From Paramecium octaurelia (lineage: Eukaryota > Ciliophora > Oligohymenophorea > Peniculida > Parameciidae), in NCBI GenBank assembly GCA_905182995.1, contig CAJJDP010000029.1, positions 496,001-560,000 on the forward strand: 64,000 nucleotides of DNA, given 5' to 3'. How positions within the stretch are numbered: position 1 is the first letter of the stretch; every line of letters starts with the position of its first letter. Shown one piece after another: positions 1 through 9,925 of this stretch. A program made the position numbers and the translations under genes. Below the pieces are notes generated by a model that saw only the letters and a list, made by a program, of their open reading frames with translations, was not told the origin of the DNA and did not search any database.

Positions 1-158
1 TCAGCTTATTCAAGTTTTTAGAATCTCTCGTTCTCTACTCCTATTTATATGGTTGATAGTTTTTCTGATATCTTCTAGATTCTTCCACTGCTTGGAGACA
101 CTTATTAGTCTAGTAAGGATAGTTGTTAAATTTTACATAAAGATCTTGAATTATACAT
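1..158 (-). CDS. SF-assemblin-like protein, 5' part only (first copy, cut by window start)
   Basis: This is the N-terminal coding part of the SF-assemblin-like gene described at 1260-1576, in the first copy of a duplicated block. It starts at the ATG on the minus strand at 158 and runs off the left edge of the window. The sequence is the same as 1419-1576. It is probably the same physical gene, represented twice because two contigs overlap without having been merged. It should not be counted as a second locus until the assembly is checked. Confidence 0.6.
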
Positions 159-212
159 TGTGAATAAATTTTATTTATGATTAAACTCTTTATATATATA
201 GAAATAAAAATG

Positions 213-1145
213 TCAATCTAATAAGAATTTTTTGTTCCTTTTAATACTACTCTAACCAATATCAAATTGAGAAATGTCTGCGAAATCAGAATTCGAACTA
301 TCAATAAACTCTTCCTTATCCTCTTTATTTGTAGTATTACTATTTCTGCTTGAAACCTAATTGATATTTTTATAGATATGCTCAACATCAATCCCTCTGG
401 ATTTTACTGCTTTTACTAATTAGATTAATTTCTTCTCCTTCTCAGAAAGTGTCTATATTTTAGTTTGCATCAATTTTATTTGGTTTTTTAGTTCCATCTT
501 TTCTTTCGTATTTGTTTACTATTTTTTAGGTTAATTTTGGTTTTAATTTTTTATCTGTTTTATTTACTCTAATTGAACTTCATAATTCTTAATCCTCTCC
601 TCTGCTTCATTCCTTTGCATCTGTAATTCTAACCGTTTCTATACAAATACATACCCAATTAAAATTAATTTTCTTTTGCCTGTTATTCTAACTCATGAAT
701 TCTTTACATCAAAATTGCTTTATCCTTATCATACAGATTTTATTTTTGGTTTTAATGATTATTCGTGATTTCTCTCATAATTTAGATTAATTAAATGATA
801 TAGCTTGATACTTCCTATTAATGAATGCATGTCCTTAATCCTACTATCAATTTTGAGAGTTATTAATTTAACTACTTAAAGCTTTTATTCTTCTCAAGAT
901 TGTCAATCACAGATCTGATTTACCTCACAATCTCTTTCTTTGAAGCCTCTTCCTTTAAATGAGCCTACTCATATAAATAACTTTAAACGGACATCATTTC
1001 ACCGCTCAGCTTCAAAGTTGATTGAGTATTTAACCTACTCTTATATATTTCATACGCATACTTTATTTATTTTCTTGTCAGGCGTGCTAAAGCTGTTATT
1101 CAAAGTTCTCTGATAATTATTTTTAGGGGCTGATACTGATTTCAT
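213..1145 (-). CDS. Coiled-coil protein (first copy of 1631-2563)
   Basis: This is the first copy of the coiled-coil gene at 1631-2563, with every base apparently identical at an offset of 1418. It has the same ATG, the same two introns and the same TGA stop. It lies directly before the single N at 1259, so it is best seen as the end of one contig that overlaps the start of the next. See the entry at 1631-2563 for the protein description. Confidence 0.6.
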
Positions 1146-1258
1146 TTACTTAACAATTTTTTATTTTTTTATAATAATTGTTTTCTAAGCCCATTAATCT
1201 ATTTCTCCTTCAAATTAGCTTGAATTCCTATTACTCTCCTTTTATGATACTATAAAAT

Positions 1259-1259
1259 N
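1259..1259. other. Contig join (single N)
   Basis: A single N lies between the end of duplicate copy 1 and the sequence that leads into copy 2. It marks an assembly join rather than a real base ambiguity. Confidence 0.9.
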
Positions 1260-1576
1260 GCTTATTCTTTTGCTAATTTATCTTCTTCAACTTATTTTTG
1301 TAATTTTCCTAACTGATACATGAGATAAAATAATACTTGATCTCTAAGTCCATTGAGTTTAGTAAAGATTTATTCTTAAAATTCATTAAATGCATCTTCG
1401 GCTTATTGGATTCTTTATTCAGCTTATTCAAGTTTTTAGAATCTCTCGTTCTCTACTCCTATTTATATGGTTGATAGTTTTTCTGATATCTTCTAGATTC
1501 TTCCACTGCTTGGAGACACTTATTAGTCTAGTAAGGATAGTTGTTAAATTTTACATAAAGATCTTGAATTATACAT
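1260..1576 (-). CDS. SF-assemblin-like striated fibre protein, 5' part (second copy, cut at contig edge)
   Basis: Read on the minus strand from the ATG at 1576 with TAA/TAG as Gln, this gives an N-terminus with an S-P-S-S-G-R-I stretch followed by a charged heptad coiled coil. After a 24-nt GT...AG intron it continues with KLQKQVEEDKLAKE. This is the layout of SF-assemblin, the coiled-coil filament protein of striated rootlet and kinetodesmal fibres attached to ciliate basal bodies. Only about 97 codons are present because the contig starts at 1260, so the rod and C-terminus are missing. It is oriented the same way as the coiled-coil gene upstream. The family call rests on the short Pro/Ser head plus rod pattern. 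Confidence 0.65.
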
Positions 1577-2676
1577 TGTGAATAAATTTTATTTATGATT
1601 AAACTCTTTATATATATAGAAATAAAAATGTCAATCTAATAAGAATTTTTTGTTCCTTTTAATACTACTCTAACCAATATCAAATTGAGAAATGTCTGCG
1701 AAATCAGAATTCGAACTATCAATAAACTCTTCCTTATCCTCTTTATTTGTAGTATTACTATTTCTGCTTGAAACCTAATTGATATTTTTATAGATATGCT
1801 CAACATCAATCCCTCTGGATTTTACTGCTTTTACTAATTAGATTAATTTCTTCTCCTTCTCAGAAAGTGTCTATATTTTAGTTTGCATCAATTTTATTTG
1901 GTTTTTTAGTTCCATCTTTTCTTTCGTATTTGTTTACTATTTTTTAGGTTAATTTTGGTTTTAATTTTTTATCTGTTTTATTTACTCTAATTGAACTTCA
2001 TAATTCTTAATCCTCTCCTCTGCTTCATTCCTTTGCATCTGTAATTCTAACCGTTTCTATACAAATACATACCCAATTAAAATTAATTTTCTTTTGCCTG
2101 TTATTCTAACTCATGAATTCTTTACATCAAAATTGCTTTATCCTTATCATACAGATTTTATTTTTGGTTTTAATGATTATTCGTGATTTCTCTCATAATT
2201 TAGATTAATTAAATGATATAGCTTGATACTTCCTATTAATGAATGCATGTCCTTAATCCTACTATCAATTTTGAGAGTTATTAATTTAACTACTTAAAGC
2301 TTTTATTCTTCTCAAGATTGTCAATCACAGATCTGATTTACCTCACAATCTCTTTCTTTGAAGCCTCTTCCTTTAAATGAGCCTACTCATATAAATAACT
2401 TTAAACGGACATCATTTCACCGCTCAGCTTCAAAGTTGATTGAGTATTTAACCTACTCTTATATATTTCATACGCATACTTTATTTATTTTCTTGTCAGG
2501 CGTGCTAAAGCTGTTATTCAAAGTTCTCTGATAATTATTTTTAGGGGCTGATACTGATTTCATTTACTTAACAATTTTTTATTTTTTTATAATAATTGTT
2601 TTCTAAGCCCATTAATCTATTTCTCCTTCAAATTAGCTTGAATTCCTATTACTCTCCTTTTATGATACTATAAAAT
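1419..2676. repeat. Direct duplicate, copy 2 (equals 1-1258)
   Basis: This is the second member of the 1258-bp identical direct repeat. Unlike copy 1, it continues past the repeat end into unique sequence (2677 onward), so this copy carries the true local context. Confidence 0.85.
1631..2563 (-). CDS. Coiled-coil protein of unknown function
   Basis: The gene starts at MKSVSAPKNNYQRTL on the minus strand and ends at TGA. Two introns fit: 22 nt after residue 28 and 26 nt (GTATGT...GGTTAG) in the middle. 933 nt minus 48 nt of intron leaves 294 codons plus stop. The protein has a basic Ser/Asn-rich head, a long Gln/Lys/Glu coiled coil and an acidic Ser-rich tail. I do not recognise the family. 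A basal-body or cytoskeletal role is only a guess, based on the coiled coil and the SF-assemblin neighbour. The 22-nt intron has a weak AAG acceptor, chosen because it alone restores the frame. Confidence 0.65.
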
Positions 2677-2723
2677 TAGCCAAACTTATTTTTTATTCAA
2701 GTATTATAAAATTAAATACAATA

Positions 2724-3226
2724 ATGACCCTAGAAAAACCTGAAAAGCAATATTACTTAAGTCCATTTCCAAAAGATGTTATTGGATTAATAGCATCGAG
2801 TTTTTGTGTCCAAAATACTAGGGAGCATATACTTTGGAATTGCAGCAAAAATATAACAGATCTTTCTAGGAAGAATAAATTTATAGATATTTTAAGGGAA
2901 GATCTCCTCCTTATGAACTGAGTTAGTCTGAAAAAGATGAATTAGAAAATTTTGAAGGAAATTATTATAATTTATGTGAGCAGAGGATATTAGTTCCTAA
3001 AAAAATATTTTCATCCTGAAGTGATAAAATTTAAAGAATGCATTGAAATATTCGATTTTGAGAATGCTTCTAATTACAGGGGTTGTTAATTCTAAAAAGA
3101 TCTATGTGTAGAAGGAAATGTGAAGATAAAATGAGATTTAACATTAAAAGTTTACATGAGAGATGGTAAATTCCCAAAGATGGATGAAATCTTGAAAATG
3201 TGATGTATTTTAATAAATATTTTATG
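2724..3226 (+). pseudogene. Broken ORF beginning MTLEKPEKQYYL
   Basis: An ATG at 2724 opens 65 codons ending in TGA. Protein-like sequence then continues in a different frame (acidic, with NYYNLCEQRILVPKK), shifts again at a run of seven A near 3000, and meets another in-frame TGA near 3132. No GT...AG intron of normal size explains the shifts. It is therefore either a decayed gene or one damaged by sequence errors in A-runs. It is transcribed divergently from the coiled-coil gene, with about 160 bp between the two starts. The family is not recognised. Confidence 0.35.
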
Positions 3227-3550
3227 AAATGATCCTAGACTAATACATTTTTTATATTTTACTCTTTGTCTAATATTCATTGAGAATGAGATAAGTTACA
3301 ATCCTCACACTTAAATAACCTTGGGTGTTTCATACCGATGGGTTGGTATATTAAGCGTCTAAAATTATTCTATTGCAAGAAAAAGCAAGATATTTTTATC
3401 ATTAGTACACTAAAACAATTATAATCATATTGCTTTATTATATCTATTGATATAAATTTTACATTTAGAATTATATTTACATAAATGATATAAAGTTATA
3501 TACTAATAATGATCTTATTTATTTTATTATGAAATTAATTCAATCTTTAC
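3227..3550. other. Intergenic, nothing recognised
   Basis: This is AT-rich sequence between the broken plus-strand ORF and the stop of the minus-strand glycogen-binding-domain gene, so both flanking transcripts converge here. I see no gene or structured RNA. Confidence 0.5.
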
Positions 3551-5726
3551 TCAAATAATGATGAAATTATTTTAACCATTATACTCATATTAATCGCTGA
3601 CTTTCCAATCATCGTCTACAACAAACTTGAATTCATGCTTACCCAAAGGTAATTATACTTCAATTTCAAATCTTTAAAAATTATACTAAATTTACTTATT
3701 ATCAATTTATATTAATTCGATTTTATCTGTCCAATTTAACCAGCTTCCAGTTAACAAAACTTTACTACCTCCTTGAGCCCTTTAATAATTAAATAAAAAT
3801 TACCAAACAAATTTATATAGATTATTTTGATTTTAATTCTCTTCTTGTTGTTATTATTGTTAGTTATCAGCTTCCTAAACTTATCTAATTTTTTCTTCTT
3901 CTAATTATTGAATCCTTTATTTTTAAGCTTCTTCTTCTTCTAATTATTTAAGCTTTTATTATTCTGCTTCTTACTCCTATCTTATTCTTTCTTCTTCTAA
4001 TTATTGAAGCCTCAATTTTTCAGCTTCCTATTCTTATTATATTCGCTCGTCTTCCAATTATTAAAGTCTTTACTTTTCAGCTTCCTATTCTTACTGGATT
4101 CTTTCTTCTTCTAACTTTTATAACCTCAGTTTTTCAGCTTCCTGTTCCTATTTAATTCTTTCTTCTTCCAATTATTAGAGCCTCAATTTTTCAGCCTCTT
4201 ATTCCTATTAAATTCTTTCTTCTTCTAATTATTAAAGTCTTTATTTTTCAGCCTCTTATTCTTATTTAATTCTTTCTTCCTCTAATTATTAAAGCCTTAA
4301 CTTTTCAGCTTCTTATTCCTATCTAATTTTTTCTTCCTCTAATTATTAAAGTCTTTATTTTTCAGCCTCTTATTCCTATTAAATTCTTTCTTCTTCTAAT
4401 TTTTAAAGTCTTTATTTTTCAGCCTCTTATTCTTATTTAATTCTTTCTTCCTCTAATTATTAAAGCCTTTACTTTTCAGCTTCCTATTCTAATTTAATTT
4501 TTTCTTCTTCTAATTTTTAAAGCCTCAATTTTTCAGCCTCTTATTCTTATCTAATTCTTTCTTCCTCTAATTATTAAAGCCTTTATTTTTCAGCTTCCTA
4601 TTCTAATTTAATTTTTTCTTCTTCTAATTTTTAAAGCCTCAATTTTTCAGCTTCTTGTTCTTATCTAATTTTAACTTCTTCTAATTACTATAATCTCAAT
4701 TTTTCGGCTTCTTATTCTTGTTTAATTCTTTCTTCTTCTTTTTATTTTTATCTCAAACTTTCAGCTTCTTATTCTTGTCTGATTCTTTCTTCCTCTTCTT
4801 ATTTTAATCTTAGTCTTTCAGCTTCTTACTCTTATTTAATTTTCTCCTTCTCTAATTATTATAATCTTAATTTTTCAGCCTCTTGCTGTTATCTTATTCT
4901 TTCTTCTTCTTCTTTTTATTTTATTCTCAATCTTTCAGCTTCTTATTCTTATCTAATTCTTTCCTCCTCCTCTTATTTTAATCTTAATTTTTGAGCCTCT
5001 TATTCAATTTACAGTTATCTTTGTCTTTCATTCTCTTACTCAATTCTTATTCTTTCCTACTCTTATTGAAGTTATCTTCTTTTTTCATTTTCTTTTTCTT
5101 ATGCAATTCTTGCTTCTTACTCTTTTTACTGCTTTAATAGTTCAGCCTCTTTTTCTCTTCTATTAATTTCCTCCTATTATTACTTTTCTCTTTTTTTTTA
5201 AGCTTCCTACTGTTCTCTATTTCTTTCTTCTTCAAACTATGCTCTTTATACATCACTTTCTTAAGCTTTGTTTAGAAGATTTTACTACAATGTTTGTTGT
5301 TCCATATTCAAAACAGCATCATCAATTTACTAAAACTAGTATAATTATTACTTATTATTTAATTTTTGATAATTCTGCTTTAGCTATTTCTCCTTGTTTA
5401 ATAAGTTTTTGGGCATCCTTATCTAGATCATTAAGAATTTGAATTGTTGCTTGGTTATTCCCTTATTAAAACTAGTCTTATTTATTGTCCACATTCAAAA
5501 TCAAAGCTTCTAGAAATACATAATATAGATACCCGAGCTATTGTCATCTAAAATATGGTAATTGTACATACCTTATGATTCAATTTTAATTTTTTTTTCC
5601 AACTCATCTAAAGTGGCAGGAGTATAGGTGATGTGATTTTCATCAGCAATGTTGTACTTTTGTTAAAAAATTATATACTTAGGGCTATTAGGATTTCTCC
5701 TTCTTTCTAAGACACAAATTACCCAT
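3551..5726 (-). CDS. Probable N-myristoylated 19-residue-repeat coiled-coil protein with C-terminal AMPK-type glycogen-binding domain
   Basis: The start MGNLCLRKKEK has Gly2 and a basic patch, as expected for N-myristoylation. Introns of 22, 24, 23, 22 and 24 nt give 686 residues with an exact frame check. Residues from about 140 to 590 are roughly twenty copies of a 19-residue Glu/Gln/Arg/Lys unit of the type AEKQRLQQLEEERIRQEQE, which should form a very long charged helix. The last 90 residues (YKFVWAQGGSKVLLTGSW...LPLGKHEFKFVVDDDW) match the AMPK-beta type carbohydrate-binding module: a W-containing strand, GSW-x-NW, then L-P-x-G-x-H-x-[FY]-K-F-V-V-D. The likely role is a membrane-anchored spacer presenting a glycogen- or starch-binding head. 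That role is inferred. The 5' half is duplicated at 6008-7182. Confidence 0.8.
3865..5030 (-). repeat. 57-bp coding tandem repeat (19-aa coiled-coil unit)
   Basis: About twenty imperfect 57-bp units, visible on the plus strand as repeated 'tttcagcttc.tattc...ttcttcttctaattatt' blocks, encode the 19-residue helix repeat of the glycogen-binding-domain gene. The unit is a multiple of three, so copy number can change without breaking the frame. The second contig overlap begins inside this array (4552). Confidence 0.8.
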
Positions 5727-6006
5727 TTAAATTAATAATATATTTATATTATCAATAAACATCAGAAAGCTGATTAAGAATCTTTGACAAAACTTTGGAT
5801 GCTTAAAATTTCATATTAAGCTACAATAATGAAAAATAATAGTTTATTATGAACTTAGATTGCTATTAACTTAATTTCACTTTTTGAATAGTATATTTAC
5901 TTGTAATAATTTAGATAATATTAATTATTTTTATGATTTTAATCTGGTAATATTTGAAATAATTTTATTAATAATTGAATTTGAATTTCAAATGAACTCA
6001 AAATAG
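4552..6006. repeat. Direct duplicate, copy 1 (equals 6008-7462), ends at a single N
   Basis: 1455 bases ending at the N at 6007 are repeated without visible change at 6008-7462. The second copy starts abruptly inside the tandem array and ends in unique sequence. That fits an unmerged overlap between consecutive contigs. Confidence 0.88.
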
Positions 6007-6007
6007 N
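6007..6007. other. Contig join (single N)
   Basis: A lone N separates the two copies of the 1455-bp duplicate. It also interrupts the small ORF that starts at 5992, whose intact version is at 7448-7663. Confidence 0.9.
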
Positions 6008-7182
6008 TAATTCTTTCTTCCTCTAATTATTAAAGCCTTTATTTTTCAGCTTCCTATTCTAATTTAATTTTTTCTTCTTCTAATTTTTAAAGCCTCAATT
6101 TTTCAGCTTCTTGTTCTTATCTAATTTTAACTTCTTCTAATTACTATAATCTCAATTTTTCGGCTTCTTATTCTTGTTTAATTCTTTCTTCTTCTTTTTA
6201 TTTTTATCTCAAACTTTCAGCTTCTTATTCTTGTCTGATTCTTTCTTCCTCTTCTTATTTTAATCTTAGTCTTTCAGCTTCTTACTCTTATTTAATTTTC
6301 TCCTTCTCTAATTATTATAATCTTAATTTTTCAGCCTCTTGCTGTTATCTTATTCTTTCTTCTTCTTCTTTTTATTTTATTCTCAATCTTTCAGCTTCTT
6401 ATTCTTATCTAATTCTTTCCTCCTCCTCTTATTTTAATCTTAATTTTTGAGCCTCTTATTCAATTTACAGTTATCTTTGTCTTTCATTCTCTTACTCAAT
6501 TCTTATTCTTTCCTACTCTTATTGAAGTTATCTTCTTTTTTCATTTTCTTTTTCTTATGCAATTCTTGCTTCTTACTCTTTTTACTGCTTTAATAGTTCA
6601 GCCTCTTTTTCTCTTCTATTAATTTCCTCCTATTATTACTTTTCTCTTTTTTTTTAAGCTTCCTACTGTTCTCTATTTCTTTCTTCTTCAAACTATGCTC
6701 TTTATACATCACTTTCTTAAGCTTTGTTTAGAAGATTTTACTACAATGTTTGTTGTTCCATATTCAAAACAGCATCATCAATTTACTAAAACTAGTATAA
6801 TTATTACTTATTATTTAATTTTTGATAATTCTGCTTTAGCTATTTCTCCTTGTTTAATAAGTTTTTGGGCATCCTTATCTAGATCATTAAGAATTTGAAT
6901 TGTTGCTTGGTTATTCCCTTATTAAAACTAGTCTTATTTATTGTCCACATTCAAAATCAAAGCTTCTAGAAATACATAATATAGATACCCGAGCTATTGT
7001 CATCTAAAATATGGTAATTGTACATACCTTATGATTCAATTTTAATTTTTTTTTCCAACTCATCTAAAGTGGCAGGAGTATAGGTGATGTGATTTTCATC
7101 AGCAATGTTGTACTTTTGTTAAAAAATTATATACTTAGGGCTATTAGGATTTCTCCTTCTTTCTAAGACACAAATTACCCAT
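6008..7182 (-). CDS. Duplicate 5' part of the glycogen-binding-domain coiled-coil gene (cut at contig edge)
   Basis: This is the second copy of the start (ATG at 7182), the first four introns and the beginning of the 19-residue repeat array of the gene at 3551-5726, offset by 1456 bases. It stops at the contig edge (6008) and lacks the glycogen-binding domain. I take it to be the same gene seen in the next contig, not a paralogue. Confidence 0.7.
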
Positions 7183-7447
7183 TTAAATTAATAATATATT
7201 TATATTATCAATAAACATCAGAAAGCTGATTAAGAATCTTTGACAAAACTTTGGATGCTTAAAATTTCATATTAAGCTACAATAATGAAAAATAATAGTT
7301 TATTATGAACTTAGATTGCTATTAACTTAATTTCACTTTTTGAATAGTATATTTACTTGTAATAATTTAGATAATATTAATTATTTTTATGATTTTAATC
7401 TGGTAATATTTGAAATAATTTTATTAATAATTGAATTTGAATTTCAA

Positions 7448-7663
7448 ATGAACTCAAAATAGTTAAAATTTTAAAAGGAGGTAGAAAATCCTGATAAGGA
7501 GAACGAAGGCTCTTATTAAGGACATCGAAATCATAAAAAAGGAATTAGTTATCTCCCTTTAACAGATATTACTGATATATTATATCCAAAAAGAAGAGAA
7601 TGTGAAGTATCAATTAGGGAATAGAACTAATTAAAGCTCTCCCCCACTATATAATTGAGATGA
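7448..7663 (+). CDS. Small uncharacterised protein, 71 aa
   Basis: An intronless ORF in code 6 runs from MNSKQLKFQKEVENPDKENE to TGA, using several TAA/TAG Gln codons. The product is strongly charged and hydrophilic, with a C-terminal LYPKRRECEVSIREQNQL stretch. It is divergent from the glycogen-binding-domain gene and convergent with the vWA gene. Its start codon also appears at 5992 just before the N at 6007, where the ORF is cut. The family is not recognised. The length alone is not significant in this AT-rich code-6 DNA, but the composition looks like protein. Confidence 0.45.
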
Positions 7664-7741
7664 TAACAATGAATTAATACCTTTAATTATTATAAATATC
7701 TTTCTTTAACTAATTATAATTGTTTATATTGCGATGAAGAT

Positions 7742-9233
7742 TCAATCATTATAATCAACATCCGGTAATAATTCTCTAATGATCATATCACTAACTCTGA
7801 AATCCATTTCCTTTGCATTTGCTAATTCTGTTTCTTCATAATTAGTAAACTTTTCCTTAAACAACTTTTTCATATTATCTAAAAAATTTAGTTTATTAAC
7901 ATTTATCAATCTATAATGGATCTCCCTGATATTAATCACATGAGCTACTTTATCAAGTGTTACACCAGATCTATAATATAAGCTAAATAATACGGAACTC
8001 CATTAGGCCAAGATGATGGTTAATCAGTAAACTCTTTTCCATGAGGAGGAGCATCAGCTACATGAAAGATATATCTTAATGAAGGTTTATGACTGGAATC
8101 TCTCCATTCAATCTTTTTTGCAGCATCATACAGTCCATCCAAAACAGCTTCAGGTACATCTCCTCCTCCTTGCGCACCTTGTTATTCTATAAAATCAAGT
8201 ATTTCTTCTTCTCCACATAATCCTTAGATTTTAGTTACATAGGTGTAGTCTTAAGGAGGGTGATCTCTGTAGCATACAAACCCAAATTTAACACTAATGT
8301 CTTCATTTTAAGCTTTAACTTTGATATTTTTAATAATTTCTTTTACAGTATTCTACATAATTAATCATTTATTACCTTTGTTTAATATAAATATTGAGAC
8401 ATAGATTAAGTAGTATCTACACAAAAGACAACATCAACTATGCCAGCTTTAGCTTTGCTTTCTGTTCTTCTAGGGAGCTTTGCAGAATCTGTTTATTTTT
8501 ATTCCTGTTATTCTTAACTTTATTCTTTTTTTTCATTTTTTCCTTTTTTCTCACTTTTCTTATCTGATTTCTCAACAGGCTTCTTTTCACTTATATCATT
8601 TATTTTCTTTTCTGATTTTTCTACTTCTTTTTTATCAGATTTATCTGTAACTTTCTTTTCACTTTTATCATTGTTTTTCTTTTCAGATTTTTCTTCTACT
8701 TTTTTTTCACTTTTAATTCCTTCCTTTTCATTTTTCTTTTCCGCAGGGATGGGTTTTTTCACTTCCTTAGCAACAGTTTCTTAAACAGGAGTTTTTTTTG
8801 GTGTACTTTTTTTAACAGGACTTTTTTTTGGAGCACTTTTTTTTTTACTAATTACTTTTTTCTATACTGGTTCCACTATCTACTTAGTTTAAATAGGTTT
8901 TTTAGTATCTTTAACTTCTGGTTATTTTTTTTATTTCGTTTCATCTTTAATTGGTTATTTTTCTTCTTTTTAATTTGAATTCTTTTTAGGCGCACTCTTT
9001 TCTTTTTCATTAACTCCATTCTTTTATTTTGTTTCTTAAGTCTACTTGGTAATCTTCTTTTGTAATACACCTGAGTGATAAAAAAGATATTTACCATTGC
9101 TTTTACTTCTAGTCTATCCTAATTTTTCGTGTACAATATTTTCATTGTCTTTTATTAAAGTAGTTATTGTTCTTGTTCTTCTAATTGGGGCTGTTTTTGT
9201 CTCTTATTTCTTAGGAGCTGCTTTCTTAACCAT
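7742..9233 (-). CDS. vWA-domain protein, alpha-kinase (VwkA)-like N-terminal half, Lys-rich head
   Basis: Two 23-nt introns give 481 residues with an exact frame check. Residues 1 to about 260 are extremely Lys-rich, with AP-K-K-S-P motifs and a run of D/E-K-SEKK repeats. From about residue 265 there is a von Willebrand A domain: AGIVDVVFCVDTTQSMSQYL carries the MIDAS motif D-x-T-x-S, followed by VKFGFVCYRDHPPQD and GGGDVPEAVLDGLYDA. This form of vWA is the one found ahead of the kinase domain in Dictyostelium-type VwkA proteins. No alpha-kinase domain follows and the protein ends about 40 residues after the domain. The role is unknown. The basic head suggests binding to acidic partners such as nucleic acid or microtubules, which is inference. 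Confidence 0.75.
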
Positions 9234-9458
9234 TATATATTTAAATAAATTTTATAATTAATAATAATTTCTCAATCTTTCAGAAATTATTAATAAATAT
9301 CTAATCCAAAATTTCATAAACTTTATTATTATATACAATAAACATTTTCAAATTGAAGCTAAGGTTTACCCATTAAATAACTAGTTCCACAATGGTTTGA
9401 AATGACAACTTATTAAATAATATAAAATTTATTTTATAACATTCTCTTTATATTTTAA

Positions 9459-9778
9459 ATGGGAATCTAAGTTTAATAGATATCATATTAGAAGTTGAAA
9501 TTTTTATGTAATTCATTCATTAATACAATTAGTCAACCCTTATTTTATTAGGTTTCCTATAAATCAAGGATCATACAATGATTGGTATATTTAAATATAA
9601 AATGTATAATACAAAGGATGAAGAAACTATTTCGATAAACATGAACACAAGTTCTGAGTAATGCTTAAAAGAATATTAAGAAATTGACATCTCATACAGA
9701 TAAATCTAAACATTTGAAAAACCTGCCATTTTTAATTATAAATTAATGTCAAGTTTTAGCACTTAATCATCTTACTGA
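9459..9778 (+). CDS. Possible small protein, 99 aa
   Basis: ATG at 9459 (MGIQVQQISYQKLKF) leads, through a possible 20-nt intron (GTCAAC...TATTAG), into an open frame with MYNTKDEETISINMNTSSEQ and ends at TGA at 9776. It would encode 99 residues. I do not recognise it. An open frame this short could be chance. The intron is at the lower size limit. Confidence 0.3.
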
Positions 9779-9925
9779 TTATACTTTTTAAACCAGTTAA
9801 GAAAGTCTTAAATACCTAAAAATATTGATCATGATTTAGTAGTATAGATTATTATAGAATTTTATAGAACTAACTTAGATTGAAATATAAATGTAATATA
9901 TTGGAGAATATTCTTTATTTACTTA

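Larger units (their letters stand above)
1..1258. repeat. Direct duplicate, copy 1 (equals 1419-2676), ends at a single N
   Basis: Positions 1-1258 reappear without visible difference at 1419-2676 and stop exactly at the lone N at 1259. A perfect repeat that ends at a contig join is what an unmerged overlap between neighbouring contigs looks like. A true tandem duplication is the alternative. If the overlap model is right, the 159 bases just left of this window should match 1260-1418. Confidence 0.85.

Noticed and set aside
1..2676. True tandem gene duplication of the coiled-coil and SF-assemblin genes
   Set aside because: Perfect identity including non-coding sequence and a lone N exactly at the boundary favour an assembly overlap. 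Kept as an open alternative pending read data.
3865..5030. CRISPR-like array of short repeats
   Set aside because: The 57-bp units are imperfect, have no constant repeat with unique spacers, and translate into a continuous 19-residue coiled-coil repeat. The genome is a eukaryote.
5239..5442. Plus-strand ORF starting MLFIHHFLKLCLEDF, present twice (also 6695-6898)
   Set aside because: It is the antisense shadow of the glycogen-binding-domain gene's first exons. The minus strand has introns, a good start and a recognisable domain.
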